This document shows, in pieces, positions 1 through 9,388 of a stretch of DNA of 64,000 bases. The notes beneath the pieces are model-generated. The model was not told where the DNA came from. It made no database searches and saw nothing but the letters and a program-made list of their open reading frames with translations. How positions within the stretch are numbered: the stretch's first letter is position 1; the number at the start of each line of letters is the position of its first letter. Where the stretch lies: contig JAKACR010000001.1 in NCBI GenBank assembly GCA_021821225.1, forward strand, positions 8,996 to 72,995, in the 5' to 3' direction. This stretch comes from Bacillota bacterium. GTDB lineage: Bacteria; Bacillota; Bacilli; Alicyclobacillales; SLC66. The position numbers were made by a program, and so were the translations under genes.

Positions 1-1176
1 CTCGCCCACCGTGCCAAGCAAGCGCAGCGAACTGAGGTCGTACTTGGCAGGGTGTTCGGCGCCCCATTTCATGAAGGTGCGGATCGATGTCGGGGCGGTG
101 TAGAGAATCGTCACTCCGTAGCGTTCGACAATCTTCCAGAAGCGCTCGCGGTCCGGAAAGTCAGGTGCGCCTTCGTACATGACGCACGTGGCGCCCGCAG
201 AAAGCGGTCCGTAAACGATGTACGTGTGTCCCGTCACCCATCCGATGTCGGCCGTGCACCAGTAGATATCGCTGTCCTTGAGGTCGAACACGGTGTGCAT
301 GGAGGTGTTTGCACCGACCAGGTAACCGGCCGTCGTGTGGACGGTGCCGTTGGGCGTGCCGGTCGTGCCCGACGTGTAAAGGATGTAAAGGATGTCCTCC
401 GCGCCCATCTCGGCGGGGGGATAGGGTGCTCCCGGCGCCTTGCGCATGAGTTCCGACCACAGCACGTCGCGGCCGGGCGTCAGGGAGGCGCCGGATTTCT
501 CGCCAATGCGCTCGACAACCAGGACGTTTTCCACGGGTGTGTCCCGGACCGCCTCGTCGGCGTTGCGCTTGAGCGGGATGAGATTGCCGCGGCGCCAGCC
601 TCCATCCGCCGTGATGAGCAGCGTGGCGTCCGCGTCAAGAATGCGGTCGCGCAGCGCAGCCGCCGAGAAGCCCGCGAACACGACGCTGTGGATGGCGCCG
701 AGCTTCGCGCATGCGAGCATGGCGATGGGCAACTCCGGTATCATGGGCAGATAGATCATGACGCGGTCGCCTTTTTTGACCCCGAGGCCCGCCAGCATGT
801 GCGCCGCCCTGTCGATTTCCCGCCCAAGCATGTCGTAGGTGTATATCCTCGACTCGCCGGGTTCGCCCTCCCAGATGAGCGCGGCCTTGTTCTTGCGCGG
901 CCCTTCCCGGTGGCGGTCGACCGCATTGTACGTCGCATTCAGCGTCCCGTCCGCGAACCAGCGCGCGTGCGGCGGATTCCACTCAAGGATGGATTGGAAC
1001 GGTCGCATCCATGACAGTTCCCTTGCCTGGGACGCCCAGTACTCCTCCGGGTTCGCGGTCGCCCGGTCATAGATGGACGGTTCGCGTTCATTTGCCTGTT
1101 GCACGAATTGCGGATCGGGCGGGAATGTGCGCGTCTCGCGCAGCAGCGTGTCCAGCCGTTCGGGATCGTGAGTCAT
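1..1176 (-). CDS. acs: Acetyl-CoA synthetase, 3' part cut by window edge
   Basis: This minus-strand frame encodes 392 residues of an AMP-forming acetate-CoA ligase and runs off the left edge. It starts at an ATG (1174-1176) preceded by an AGGAGGCCCTCC ribosome site. The N-terminal ACS domain (EYWASQARELSW), the core AMP-binding region (VFAGFSAAALRDRI) and the family-typical TADIGWVTGH segment are all visible. The enzyme activates acetate to acetyl-CoA in the cytoplasm. The A3 phosphate loop is odd: it reads YTSGTTGTPNG where the family normally has TSGSTGKPKG, so both lysines of that loop are replaced. The separate catalytic lysine near the C-terminus lies outside the window. Identification is from residue patterns and is firm; specificity for acetate over propionate is not proven. 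Confidence 0.93.
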   Translation of the reverse strand, partial: MTHDPERLDTLLRETRTFPPDPQFVQQANEREPSIYDRATANPEEYWASQARELSWMRPFQSILEWNPPHARWFADGTLNATYNAVDRHREGPRKNKAALIWEGEPGESRIYTYDMLGREIDRAAHMLAGLGVKKGDRVMIYLPMIPELPIAMLACAKLGAIHSVVFAGFSAAALRDRILDADATLLITADGGWRRGNLIPLKRNADEAVRDTPVENVLVVERIGEKSGASLTPGRDVLWSELMRKAPGAPYPPAEMGAEDILYILYTSGTTGTPNGTVHTTAGYLVGANTSMHTVFDLKDSDIYWCTADIGWVTGHTYIVYGPLSAGATCVMYEGAPDFPDRERFWKIVERYGVTILYTAPTSIRTFMKWGAEHPAKYDLSSLRLLGTVGE

Positions 1177-1266
1177 GGAGGGCCTCCTGGATTGTATTGA
1201 AGAAAGCAGAAATCGCTTACACCCGGGCTGCATAACAGAACACTCGCAAACTGGAATGCCGTCTGA

Positions 1267-1376
1267 ATTATAACATATGGGCGGCGAGAGCGGTGAGGTT
1301 GTGCGCCGGTCAACTCCCTCATCTCTTCATCAGGTACTCCCCGGAAGACGATCATGCGGGGGCTATTGTGTATAAT
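1267..1376. promoter_or_regulatory. Divergent promoter region between acs and the methyltransferase
   Basis: Two consensus -10 boxes face away from each other. TATAAT on the plus strand at 1371-1376 lies 40 nt before the methyltransferase start, and its complement at 1267-1272 would drive acs on the minus strand. Neither has a convincing -35 box at 16-18 nt, so both may need an activator or use a relaxed upstream element. Confidence 0.4.
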
Positions 1377-1415
1377 AGTGCGGAACACACGAGTGACGGA
1401 GGGGGCAGGGTTGCG

Positions 1416-1985
1416 ATGGGACACCGATTCAATCCGGATCATGCGGAACGGTTGCTTTCTGAAGGGCGCCAGGCGATGCTGCCGGTGGACAGCGTGCTCG
1501 ACGCGCTCACCCTCGGACACGGCATGACGTTTGCCGACGTCGGCGTCGGTCCGGGCTACTTTGCGCTACCCGCGGCCCTTCGGACGGGGGCGACCGTATA
1601 CGCCGTCGACATCGAGCCGCGCATGCTGGAGCGGCTGCGCGAACGCGCCAAAGACAGCGCGGTGTTCGGCCAGTTTGAGTTTATGCGGGGGAATGCGTGC
1701 GAGGTCCCGCTTGCCGACGGGAGCGCGGACAGGACGCTGTGCAGCTTCGTTCTGCACGAGGTGAGCGATCTCGCCGCGGCCGTGGCCGAACTGGCGCGAA
1801 TCACCAAGACTGCCGGAGTGGTCGGACTCGCCGAGTGGGAGAAGCGGGCTTCGGAGTCCGGCCCACCGGAGTCCGACCGGATTGCGCGCGCGGACCTGAT
1901 CTCCACCGCCCGCGACGCGGGATTTTCCCGGATCGAGGAACGGCAGTTGAACGAGGATCAGTACATGCTCATCTGCCACAAATGA
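1416..1985 (+). CDS. Class I SAM-dependent methyltransferase (small, UbiE/type-11 like)
   Basis: This 189-residue protein has the Rossmann-type SAM-binding motif (FADVGVGPGYFALPAA), the acidic residue at the end of strand 2 (VYAVDIEPRML) and a later motif (LCSFVLHEV). The start is the ATG at 1416 because GGAGGGGG lies about 10 nt upstream; an upstream in-frame extension to 1293 lacks a ribosome site. It should transfer a methyl group from SAM to an unknown small molecule in the cytoplasm. It sits divergently from acs and about 50 nt before a PLP enzyme, possibly co-transcribed with it. No substrate can be read from the sequence. Confidence 0.8.
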   Translation: MGHRFNPDHAERLLSEGRQAMLPVDSVLDALTLGHGMTFADVGVGPGYFALPAALRTGATVYAVDIEPRMLERLRERAKDSAVFGQFEFMRGNACEVPLADGSADRTLCSFVLHEVSDLAAAVAELARITKTAGVVGLAEWEKRASESGPPESDRIARADLISTARDAGFSRIEERQLNEDQYMLICHK

Positions 1986-2036
1986 CCAGTGGACCGGACG
2001 GCTGCGGAGCCTTATGGGCAAAGGAGGGATGTCTAC

Positions 2037-3218
2037 GTGCGCTATGACTTTGACGCTGTGATTGATCGCCGTGGCACGGAATCGCAAAAGTGGGACGGCG
2101 CAATCAAGAAATTCGGCTCCGCCGGTGTGCTGCCCCTGTGGGTGGCCGACATGGATTTCGTCTCTCCCGCGCCGGTCGTGGAGGCCTTGCTGGAGCGTGC
2201 GCGTCATGGGGTGTTTGGCTACGTTGAACGTCCGGCAGCGTTCCATGAAGCGATTGCGGGCTGGTTCGCCCGCCGCCATGGGTTTATGGTGCGGCCGGAG
2301 CACATTGTGAACAGCCCCGGGGTGGTGCCGGCGCTGCATCTCATCGTCCGCGCCTTTACGAATCCCGGCGACCGGGTTCTCATCCAGACGCCCGTCTACC
2401 CGCCATTCATGCGCGTGGCGCAGGCGGATGGGCGCGAGGTGGTGTACAACCAACTCGTACGCGGTCCGGGCGGATACGAGATGGATTTCGACGCGCTAAA
2501 GCGCCAACTCGACGGCGTGCCGCTTGCGATCTTGTGCAATCCTCACAATCCGGTCGGCCGAGCCTGGACAAGAGATGAACTGGCCCGTTTTGGCGAGTTG
2601 TGCCTGCAGACCGGGACGCTGGTGGCGTCGGACGAGATTCACTGCGATCTGACTCTGTTTGGGAATAGGCACACTCCGTTCGCGTCCGTCGCCCCGGAGT
2701 TCGCCGCCCAGTCCTTCACATGCGTGGCGCCGAGCAAGACGTTCAACGTGCCGGGACTCACGACGGCCCATGTGATCATTTCCGACGATGCGAAGCGGCG
2801 GCAATTCACTCGGGTACTGAACAGCCTGGCGCTTTACGAGGCGAACATTTTCGGCGTCGCGGGCGCGATTGCCGCGTATGAGCAGGGCGATGACTGGCTC
2901 GACCAGTTGTTGCGTTACCTGCAGGGCAATGTGGAGGCGATCGAGCAGTTTTTGCGCGCGGAGTTGCCCGGTGTGCGCATGTCCCGCCCGGAAGCCACCT
3001 ATCTGGCGTGGCTGGATTTTTCGTCCTGGGGCATGACAGACGAGCAATTGACCAAATTTCTCAGTGCACAGGCGCGCGTCGGGTTGAACGACGGACCGTC
3101 GTTCGGTCCGGGAGGAAGCGGGTTCGCCCGGCTGAACTTCGGATGTCCGCGTTCGACCCTCCGCGATGGGCTGTCGCGCATCGCGGAGGCGGCCCGGCGC
3201 GAATCATTGGTTGGATAA
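2037..3218 (+). CDS. patB: MalY/PatB-type PLP C-S lyase / aminotransferase
   Basis: This fold-type I PLP enzyme of 393 residues has family-typical features: an N-terminal VLPLWVADMDF, the substrate/cofactor loop LCNPHNPVGRAW, the SDEIHCDL aspartate pair, the Schiff-base lysine in APSKTFNVPGL and the C-terminal FARLNFGCPRS arginine. PatB/MalY proteins cleave cystathionine or cysteine conjugates, giving pyruvate, ammonia and a thiol, and some act as aminotransferases. The GTG at 2037 is chosen over 1989 because AAAGGAGGG is 8 nt upstream. A flavin-reductase gene follows 26 nt later, so the two may form an operon. The gene symbol is by family only. Confidence 0.85.
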   Translation: MRYDFDAVIDRRGTESQKWDGAIKKFGSAGVLPLWVADMDFVSPAPVVEALLERARHGVFGYVERPAAFHEAIAGWFARRHGFMVRPEHIVNSPGVVPALHLIVRAFTNPGDRVLIQTPVYPPFMRVAQADGREVVYNQLVRGPGGYEMDFDALKRQLDGVPLAILCNPHNPVGRAWTRDELARFGELCLQTGTLVASDEIHCDLTLFGNRHTPFASVAPEFAAQSFTCVAPSKTFNVPGLTTAHVIISDDAKRRQFTRVLNSLALYEANIFGVAGAIAAYEQGDDWLDQLLRYLQGNVEAIEQFLRAELPGVRMSRPEATYLAWLDFSSWGMTDEQLTKFLSAQARVGLNDGPSFGPGGSGFARLNFGCPRSTLRDGLSRIAEAARRESLVG

Positions 3219-3244
3219 AGCAGGGAGCTTGACGACGAGGGGGA

Positions 3245-3736
3245 ATGGGCGTGCTTGACACCCAATTGTTCAGGGCCGTCATGGGTCGCTTTGCGACGGG
3301 TGTTACGGTGATTACGGTCGACAAGGAAGACGGCGGGGTGCACGGAATGACCGCGAATGCGTTCATGTCCGTTTCGTTGAATCCCGCGCTGGTGCTCTTG
3401 TCCGTGGCGAAGACGGCCGCCATGCACGGTTACATGGAGACATCCGGGCCGTTCGGGGTCAGTTTTCTTCACGCAGGGCAGGCGGACGTGTCGAACCATT
3501 TTGCCGGACGGCCGGACGCAAGGGTGGGCGAGACGATCATCTACAGCCGGCTGGCGGGCGCGCCCGTGCTCGAAAGCAGTCTGGCGCGCATCTCGTGCCG
3601 TCGGTGGGCCGTCTACGATGGAGGGGATCACACGCTGTTTGTCGGCGAAGTGACCGACCTCCAGGCGGATGAGGAAAACCCGCTCCTGTACTATCGCGGC
3701 GCCTATGGCGTGTTTGCCGGGCACAGCGACTGCTGA
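3245..3736 (+). CDS. Flavin reductase domain protein (FMN-binding split barrel)
   Basis: This 163-residue protein matches the short flavin-reductase family. FRAVMGRFATGVTVIT at the N-terminus, GMTANAFMSVSLNPALVLLSV in the middle (FMN-phosphate and dimer region) and the late HTLFVGEV segment are characteristic. Such enzymes reduce FMN or FAD with NAD(P)H and pass reduced flavin to a partner monooxygenase. No monooxygenase gene is adjacent. Its upstream neighbour is a C-S lyase, so a role in sulfur-compound metabolism is possible but inferred. The ATG at 3245 follows GAGGGGG closely. Confidence 0.85.
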   Translation: MGVLDTQLFRAVMGRFATGVTVITVDKEDGGVHGMTANAFMSVSLNPALVLLSVAKTAAMHGYMETSGPFGVSFLHAGQADVSNHFAGRPDARVGETIIYSRLAGAPVLESSLARISCRRWAVYDGGDHTLFVGEVTDLQADEENPLLYYRGAYGVFAGHSDC

Positions 3737-3808
3737 CGCCCGGCGCACGCATTTTTTTGCCGCAAGGTCGCGCGGCAAGGTGTTCAAGCAAACACGAAAA
3801 CGGCAACA

Positions 3809-3842
3809 TTGATGTTCATTTTGCGCTCTGATAGAGTATGAT
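3809..3842 (+). promoter_or_regulatory. Possible promoter for the first mannosidase operon
   Basis: A TATGAT box at 3837-3842 lies 55 nt before the GH38 gene. The best -35 is weak: TTCATT at 3815-3820 gives a 16-nt spacer, while TTGATG at 3809-3814 is too far. The seven bases GTATGAT at 3836-3842 equal one arm of the palindrome on the promoter of the regulator at 9.8 kb, so this could be a half-operator. Weak evidence. Confidence 0.3.
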
Positions 3843-3897
3843 TGGGCTGATATAGGCGGGTTGTTGTTTGATTGGACCCGGCGAGGGAGTGGTGTTC

Positions 3898-6810
3898 TTG
3901 TATTCGCTAGACGCAAGGTTGACCGATCTGCGGGAGACGGTCGGAAAGGGATACTGGCAAGAACGGATTTGCGCCGAACTGGCGTACGCGCTGCAACTGT
4001 CGCGCGTGCGTGAGGACCGTTACGACGCGCTGCTGCATTCGGTCGTGTCGTTCCTGGAGGAGCGGCGCGCCGCCCAGGGTGCGGTCGTGAAGGCGGATGT
4101 CGCCGAGGCGGAAGAGATGATGCGCGACTTGTCCGCGGAGGCCAAGCGCTTCACGATGGTCTGCGCGGCGCACGCACACATTGACATGAACTGGATGTGG
4201 CGTTGGGATGAGACGGTGGCCGTGACGCTGGACACCTTCCGGACCATGCTGGACCTGTTACGCGAGTACCCGGATTTCACATTTTCTCAATCGCAGGCGT
4301 CTACATACCGCATCGTGGAGGAGTACGCGCCGGAGATGCTGGATGAAATCCGGGAGCGCGTGCGCGAGGGCCGCTGGGAAGTCACGGCGTCGACGTGGGT
4401 CGAGCCCGACAAGAACATGCCAAACGGAGAGAGCCTGGCAAGGCACATTCTCTATACGAAGCGCTACCTGGAGGGTTTGCTTGGCATCGATCCAGGGACG
4501 CTGTCGATCGACTTCGAGCCTGACACGTTCGGGCACAGCGCGAATGTTCCCGAGATTCTGTCCGCGGGCGGCGTACGCTACTACTACCACTGCAGGGGAT
4601 ACGACGGCCATCATGCGTACCGCTGGGTGGCGCCGTCGGGAGCGTCGGTGCTCAGCTACCGCGAGCCGATCTGGTACAACGCCGAAATCCAGCCTGGCAT
4701 GGCGGCCTATGTTCCCGGGTTCTGCACGCAGCACGGTCTCGACACGATGCTCAAGGTGTATGGTGTGGGCGACCACGGCGGCGGGCCGACGCGGCGCGAC
4801 ATCCAGCGCATCGTGGACATGAACGGGTGGCCGATCTACCCCGAGTTGCGCTTCGGCACGTTTCGCGAGTTTTTCGCGCTGTTGGAGGCGGCCGCGGTCG
4901 GCCTGCCGGAAGTGCACGGCGAACTCAACTCCGTGTTCACCGGTTGCTACACGACGCAGACGCGCATCAAGCGGGCCAACCGCGTGGCGGAGGCGACACT
5001 GCTGGAGGCGGAATTGTTCGCCGCCGCAGCCGCGCAGGACGGCGGCGCGCCGTACCGTCACGCGTCGTTTGAACAGGCGTGGCGCAATGTGCTGTTCAAT
5101 CAGTTCCACGACATCATTCCGGGTTCGGGTGTTATTGATACCCGCGAGTATGCGATGGGACTCTTTCAGAACACGATGGCTCTGGCCAATACGAGCCGCA
5201 GCCTGGCCCTCCGCACCCTGGTTCAGGGCAGGACCCAGGGTGCGCCGGCGGCTGCCGAGGCCGTCCTGGCGCAGACATCCGCAGGGTCGGCGGCGCCTGC
5301 GGCCGCGCAAAACGCCATGGTGGCGCCCGGCGGAGGCGGCACTGGACAGACTGTGCCCGGCTCTACCTCGGAAGGGGCGGGAGTCGGTTTCGGAATCCAG
5401 GGATTCAAGGTTTCGCAGACCGAGCGCGGCAGCGGACCCGTCCGCCGGTTCCACGTCTTCAATGCAGGGTTGTTTGCCCGCAACGAGCCTGCGGAGTTGA
5501 TCGTGTGGGATTGGCCCGTAAATCTGCAGCAATTGCGCGTGGTCGACGGACACGGTCAGGCTGTCCTGCACCAGGTGATGGATCAGGGACGGCACGCCTA
5601 TTGGGGGCATGAATACATCAGGATCTTGATCCAGGCGCGTGTACCGGCTTGCGGCTACAGCACGTACACCGTGTCCGGCGGGGGCGAGCAGCCGGTTCCT
5701 CTCGCATTTCCGGCGGACCAGAGGGTCGAACGGCCGGAATCCTTCGTCCTGGAGAACGAGTTCGTGCGCATCGAACTCGATCCGCTGAGCGGCGCCATCG
5801 CATCCTTGGTGGATCGCGCCACAGGCGCTGAATTGATCAGGCAGGGCGCCGGGTCCGGGGGTGTATTTCGCCTCATCCGGGAGGATGACAGCAAAGGCAT
5901 GACCGCGTGGACCGTTGGCCGCCACATGAGTGTGCAAGACCTCGCTGCGGGCGTGCGGCTGAAGAAGTCGGACAGCGGCGCGGTGCGACAGTCCGTCGTG
6001 ATGGAAGCAACGTTGGGGCAGTCCAGGGTTCGCGCCGTACTGTCGCTGGATTACGACAGTCCCACGCTGCACATGGACGTCGAATGTCACTGGCGGGAGA
6101 TTGGAGAACGCGGCAAAGGGATTCCCCAGCTGGCCTTCTATCTGCCCACGGCTTACGAGTGCGGCGCGTTTCGCTATGACGTGCCGTTCGGCGTGGTGGA
6201 GCGCGGCGCCGCGCCGCTCGACGTGCCTGCCAACAGTGTGGCTTGCGCCGTGCGCGATGGAGAACAGGGGCCGTCGCTGTTTATTGCCAGCGACTCCAAG
6301 TACGGTTTTCGCGGCGTGGACAACGCCCTGTCGCTCACGCTGATCCGCAGTTCCTTCGATCCCGACCCATATCCTGAATTCGGCGTGCACTCGTTTCGCG
6401 TGTCCATCGGCGTGCTGGACTGTGCGCGGGAAGGCAGGGGCGGCCTGGTGGAGCGCGGCTTTCGCGCGGCACACCCGCTTGGCGCGTTTGCGGCGGGCCG
6501 TGTCGACGAGGCGTCCCTTGCCGAACGGAGCCTGCTTCAGATCGAACAGGGACGGGCGGCGCTGTCGGCGGTGAAGATGCCGGAAGACGGCAGGCCGGGA
6601 TGGATCGTGCGTCTCTACGAAGTGGAAGGGACTGGCGGCGAGGTGGTCCTGCGGGCGCCGCGCGCGCTTAGACGGGCCGTCGCCGTCGACCTTCTGGAAC
6701 AGGAGATGGCCGGACCGACGGTCGTGGTGGACGAGGCGGGGCGCGTACGCTTCGAACTGGCGGCTCACAAGGTCGTCAGCCTGCTCCTCGAATTTGCCAC
6801 AACTGGGTGA
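3898..6810 (+). CDS. Alpha-mannosidase, glycoside hydrolase family 38 (copy 1)
   Basis: This protein of about 970 residues has the GH38 layout: a helical N-terminus, the catalytic barrel beginning at AHAHIDMNWMWRWDE (zinc-binding His/Asp, residues about 92-96), the nucleophile Asp209 in EPDTFGHSANVPEIL, the late zinc-binding QFHDIIPGSG, and C-terminal beta domains. GH38 enzymes remove alpha-linked mannose with retention. No signal peptide is seen, so it is probably cytoplasmic. Residues about 442-511 form an Ala/Gly/Ser/Thr-rich low-complexity linker that splits the protein just after the catalytic part, which is unusual and absent from copies 2 and 3. The start is uncertain: TTG 3898 has GCGAGGGAG upstream, while the frame is open from 3868. 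It heads an operon with the DeoR regulator. Confidence 0.92.
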   Translation: MYSLDARLTDLRETVGKGYWQERICAELAYALQLSRVREDRYDALLHSVVSFLEERRAAQGAVVKADVAEAEEMMRDLSAEAKRFTMVCAAHAHIDMNWMWRWDETVAVTLDTFRTMLDLLREYPDFTFSQSQASTYRIVEEYAPEMLDEIRERVREGRWEVTASTWVEPDKNMPNGESLARHILYTKRYLEGLLGIDPGTLSIDFEPDTFGHSANVPEILSAGGVRYYYHCRGYDGHHAYRWVAPSGASVLSYREPIWYNAEIQPGMAAYVPGFCTQHGLDTMLKVYGVGDHGGGPTRRDIQRIVDMNGWPIYPELRFGTFREFFALLEAAAVGLPEVHGELNSVFTGCYTTQTRIKRANRVAEATLLEAELFAAAAAQDGGAPYRHASFEQAWRNVLFNQFHDIIPGSGVIDTREYAMGLFQNTMALANTSRSLALRTLVQGRTQGAPAAAEAVLAQTSAGSAAPAAAQNAMVAPGGGGTGQTVPGSTSEGAGVGFGIQGFKVSQTERGSGPVRRFHVFNAGLFARNEPAELIVWDWPVNLQQLRVVDGHGQAVLHQVMDQGRHAYWGHEYIRILIQARVPACGYSTYTVSGGGEQPVPLAFPADQRVERPESFVLENEFVRIELDPLSGAIASLVDRATGAELIRQGAGSGGVFRLIREDDSKGMTAWTVGRHMSVQDLAAGVRLKKSDSGAVRQSVVMEATLGQSRVRAVLSLDYDSPTLHMDVECHWREIGERGKGIPQLAFYLPTAYECGAFRYDVPFGVVERGAAPLDVPANSVACAVRDGEQGPSLFIASDSKYGFRGVDNALSLTLIRSSFDPDPYPEFGVHSFRVSIGVLDCAREGRGGLVERGFRAAHPLGAFAAGRVDEASLAERSLLQIEQGRAALSAVKMPEDGRPGWIVRLYEVEGTGGEVVLRAPRALRRAVAVDLLEQEMAGPTVVVDEAGRVRFELAAHKVVSLLLEFATTG

Positions 6811-6820
6811 GGTGTTCCAC

Positions 6821-7618
6821 GTGTTGAGCGTTGAGCGACAAGCGATGATCGCGCAGATGGTGAAGCAGCAGCAATTGGTCAAGGTGACCGAATTGATGGA
6901 GCGGTTCGACGTGTCGGACATGACCATCCGGCGCGATCTCGGCGTTCTCGAGCAGCGCGGTTTGATCAGGAAGATCTATGGCGGCGCGGTGCTGGTTGAC
7001 AGTGCGGAGGGCATGGACCAGGACGTGAATCTGTCGGTTCGCGCCGAGGAGTTCACGCACTTCAAACAGCAGATTGGCCGCTGCGCCGCATCGTTCGTGG
7101 AATCGAGCGATGTGATCCTGATTGACGCGGGAACGACGACGCTCGAACTTGCCCGGGCCATGCGCAATCCCGCCAGTGTGGTGGTCGTCACAAACTCGCT
7201 CCAAATCGCGAGTGAACTGGCCGAACGGGCGTCGTCCCTGTTGTTCGCAGGGGGTATCGTGCGCGCGTCCACGCATTCGACGGTCGGGCCAAAGACGAAG
7301 GACTTTCTTGCCGACCTGCGCGTCGACAAACTGTTTCTTGGCGCATCGTCGCTGTCGGTCGAACAGGGATTGATGAACTCCAATCTGTATGAGTCGGAGA
7401 TCAAGCGCACGATGATGAAGGCGGCGGACAAAGTCTACGTGCTGGCCGACGCCAGCAAGTTCGACACGAAGTCGTATCACGCTTTCGCACAGTGGTCTGA
7501 CGTTGACGTGCTCATCACGGATCATCGGGTGACGGAGGACAGTCGCCGTCGCCTGGCGGAGCGCGGGGTCCAGGTGGTGGCCGTGAGCGAGGACGGCGGC
7601 GTTTGCGGCGGCGCGTGA
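6821..7618 (+). CDS. DeoR-family sugar regulator
   Basis: This protein of about 265 residues has an N-terminal DeoR helix-turn-helix (RQAMIAQMVKQQQLVKVTEL, then VSDMTIRRDLGVLEQRGLIRKIYGGA) and a C-terminal DeoRC sensor domain. The sensor shows the phosphosugar-binding pattern IDAGTTTLELA, VTNSL and the DASKF motif. DeoR proteins are usually repressors released by phosphorylated sugars. The start is GTG 6821 with GGGTGAGG upstream; the next codon but none further upstream has support. The gene begins about 10 nt after the GH38 stop, so the two are co-transcribed. It probably controls this operon in response to a mannose- or fructose-type phosphate, which is inference. Confidence 0.88.
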   Translation: MLSVERQAMIAQMVKQQQLVKVTELMERFDVSDMTIRRDLGVLEQRGLIRKIYGGAVLVDSAEGMDQDVNLSVRAEEFTHFKQQIGRCAASFVESSDVILIDAGTTTLELARAMRNPASVVVVTNSLQIASELAERASSLLFAGGIVRASTHSTVGPKTKDFLADLRVDKLFLGASSLSVEQGLMNSNLYESEIKRTMMKAADKVYVLADASKFDTKSYHAFAQWSDVDVLITDHRVTEDSRRRLAERGVQVVAVSEDGGVCGGA

Positions 7619-7747
7619 GCGCGCCAGTCCGACGGGCGGCGGCTCTATGCTGCGGATGCGTGCGCGCGATGCGGTTGCCGATGACTGGCGGGCGATGCGG
7701 GGCCGGCAGACGAAGAGTGGTTTTGGGCGAACGGCAGGTGTGGGTGA

Positions 7748-8356
<609 letters not shown>

Positions 8357-8395
8357 CCGGGCCCGACGGGACTTTCAAAAGACAGGAGGATGGGG

Positions 8396-9388
8396 ATGCT
8401 CGGGCAACGCGGATGCAGGCTGGTGACCGATATGGAGATTCACGGGTACGAGGCTGTCTCTATGGAGAATGCGCAGTTGCGCGTCGTCGTTTTGCCGGGG
8501 AAAGGGACTGACATTGTGGAGTTCCTCCACAAGCCGACAGACTGTGATTTTACGTGGGGCACGGCATGGGGCCTGCGGCGCAAGGGATCGTCCGAAGGCT
8601 TCATCCTGAACTACGAGGGTGGCTGGCAGGAGATCTTTCCGAACGGCGGCACGCCCTGCCAATTCAACGGGGCCCAACTGGAGCAGCACGATGAGGCGGC
8701 GCTGCTTGCGTGGAATTGGACCGTGACGGCGGAGTCGCCCGACCACGTGGCGGTGCGGTTTACCGTAGATCTGCGAAAGACGCCGTTTCGCCTGCACAAG
8801 ACGCTGCACCTGCGGGGTGACGAGCCGCGTCTCACGATCGAAGAAACGGTCGAGAATCTCAGCCCGTTTCCGCAGCGCGCGATGTGGGGCCACCACTTCG
8901 CGTTCGGCGGCCCGTTCCTGGAACCCGGCTGCCGCATCTCGATCCCGGCGGGGACGGCGCAGGTGGAAGAGGAACCGCTGGCGACCAGGCGTTTTCGGCC
9001 TGGACGTTACGCGTGGCCGCACATCCCCGGCGCGGATGGCGCGCTGCATGACGCCGACATACTCCCTGAAGCCGGCAGCGGACAGGATATCGTCTACCTT
9101 CGCGACCTGCAAGAGGGCGTCTACAGGATCGCGAATCCGCGCCTAGGCGTTGCGCTCGACGTGGAGTGGGACAACGCCGTTTTCCCGGAGTGCTGGTTCT
9201 GGCAGGAGTTTGGCGGCGACGGCTATCCGTGGTACGGACGGCACTACAACATCGGTCTCGAACCGTTTTGCGGGTATCCGACGCACGGACTGTGCGAGGC
9301 GGTGGACAACGGATCGGCCATGACCCTGGCTGGCGGCCAGACCGTCTCGACGGCGCTCGCCGTAGCGGTGGTTGCGGTGCAAGGCTGA
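8396..9388 (+). CDS. DUF4432 / aldose 1-epimerase superfamily protein
   Basis: This protein of about 330 residues has the galactose-mutarotase-like beta-sandwich pattern. An N-terminal segment leads to LPGKGTDIVEFLHKPTDCDF. GGWQEIFPNGG is typical of DUF4432, as are the active-site-like MWGHHFAFGGPFLEPGC and the closing HYNIGLEPFCGYPTHG. Members are thought to epimerise sugar anomers, mostly without experimental proof. ATG 8396 is preferred over ATG 8390 because AGGAGG ends directly at 8389. It follows the isomerase by about 40 nt and probably prepares the correct anomer of a released sugar for it. Last gene of this operon. Confidence 0.78.
   Translation: MLGQRGCRLVTDMEIHGYEAVSMENAQLRVVVLPGKGTDIVEFLHKPTDCDFTWGTAWGLRRKGSSEGFILNYEGGWQEIFPNGGTPCQFNGAQLEQHDEAALLAWNWTVTAESPDHVAVRFTVDLRKTPFRLHKTLHLRGDEPRLTIEETVENLSPFPQRAMWGHHFAFGGPFLEPGCRISIPAGTAQVEEEPLATRRFRPGRYAWPHIPGADGALHDADILPEAGSGQDIVYLRDLQEGVYRIANPRLGVALDVEWDNAVFPECWFWQEFGGDGYPWYGRHYNIGLEPFCGYPTHGLCEAVDNGSAMTLAGGQTVSTALAVAVVAVQG

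Noticed and set aside
52..1014. Long plus-strand open frame of 320 codons opposite acs
   Set aside because: It is antisense to a clear acetyl-CoA synthetase; its sequence is Arg/His/Val-rich shadow protein with no family features or ribosome site.
3751..3777. T-run followed by a TTGCCGC/GCGGCAA hairpin after the flavin reductase gene
   Set aside because: The T-run precedes the stem on the plus strand and would be an A-run after it on the minus strand, so it fits neither direction of an intrinsic terminator.
4258..6927. 889-codon minus-strand frame across GH38 copy 1
   Set aside because: Shadow of a G+C-rich gene with biased third positions; the plus-strand GH38 motifs are unmistakable.
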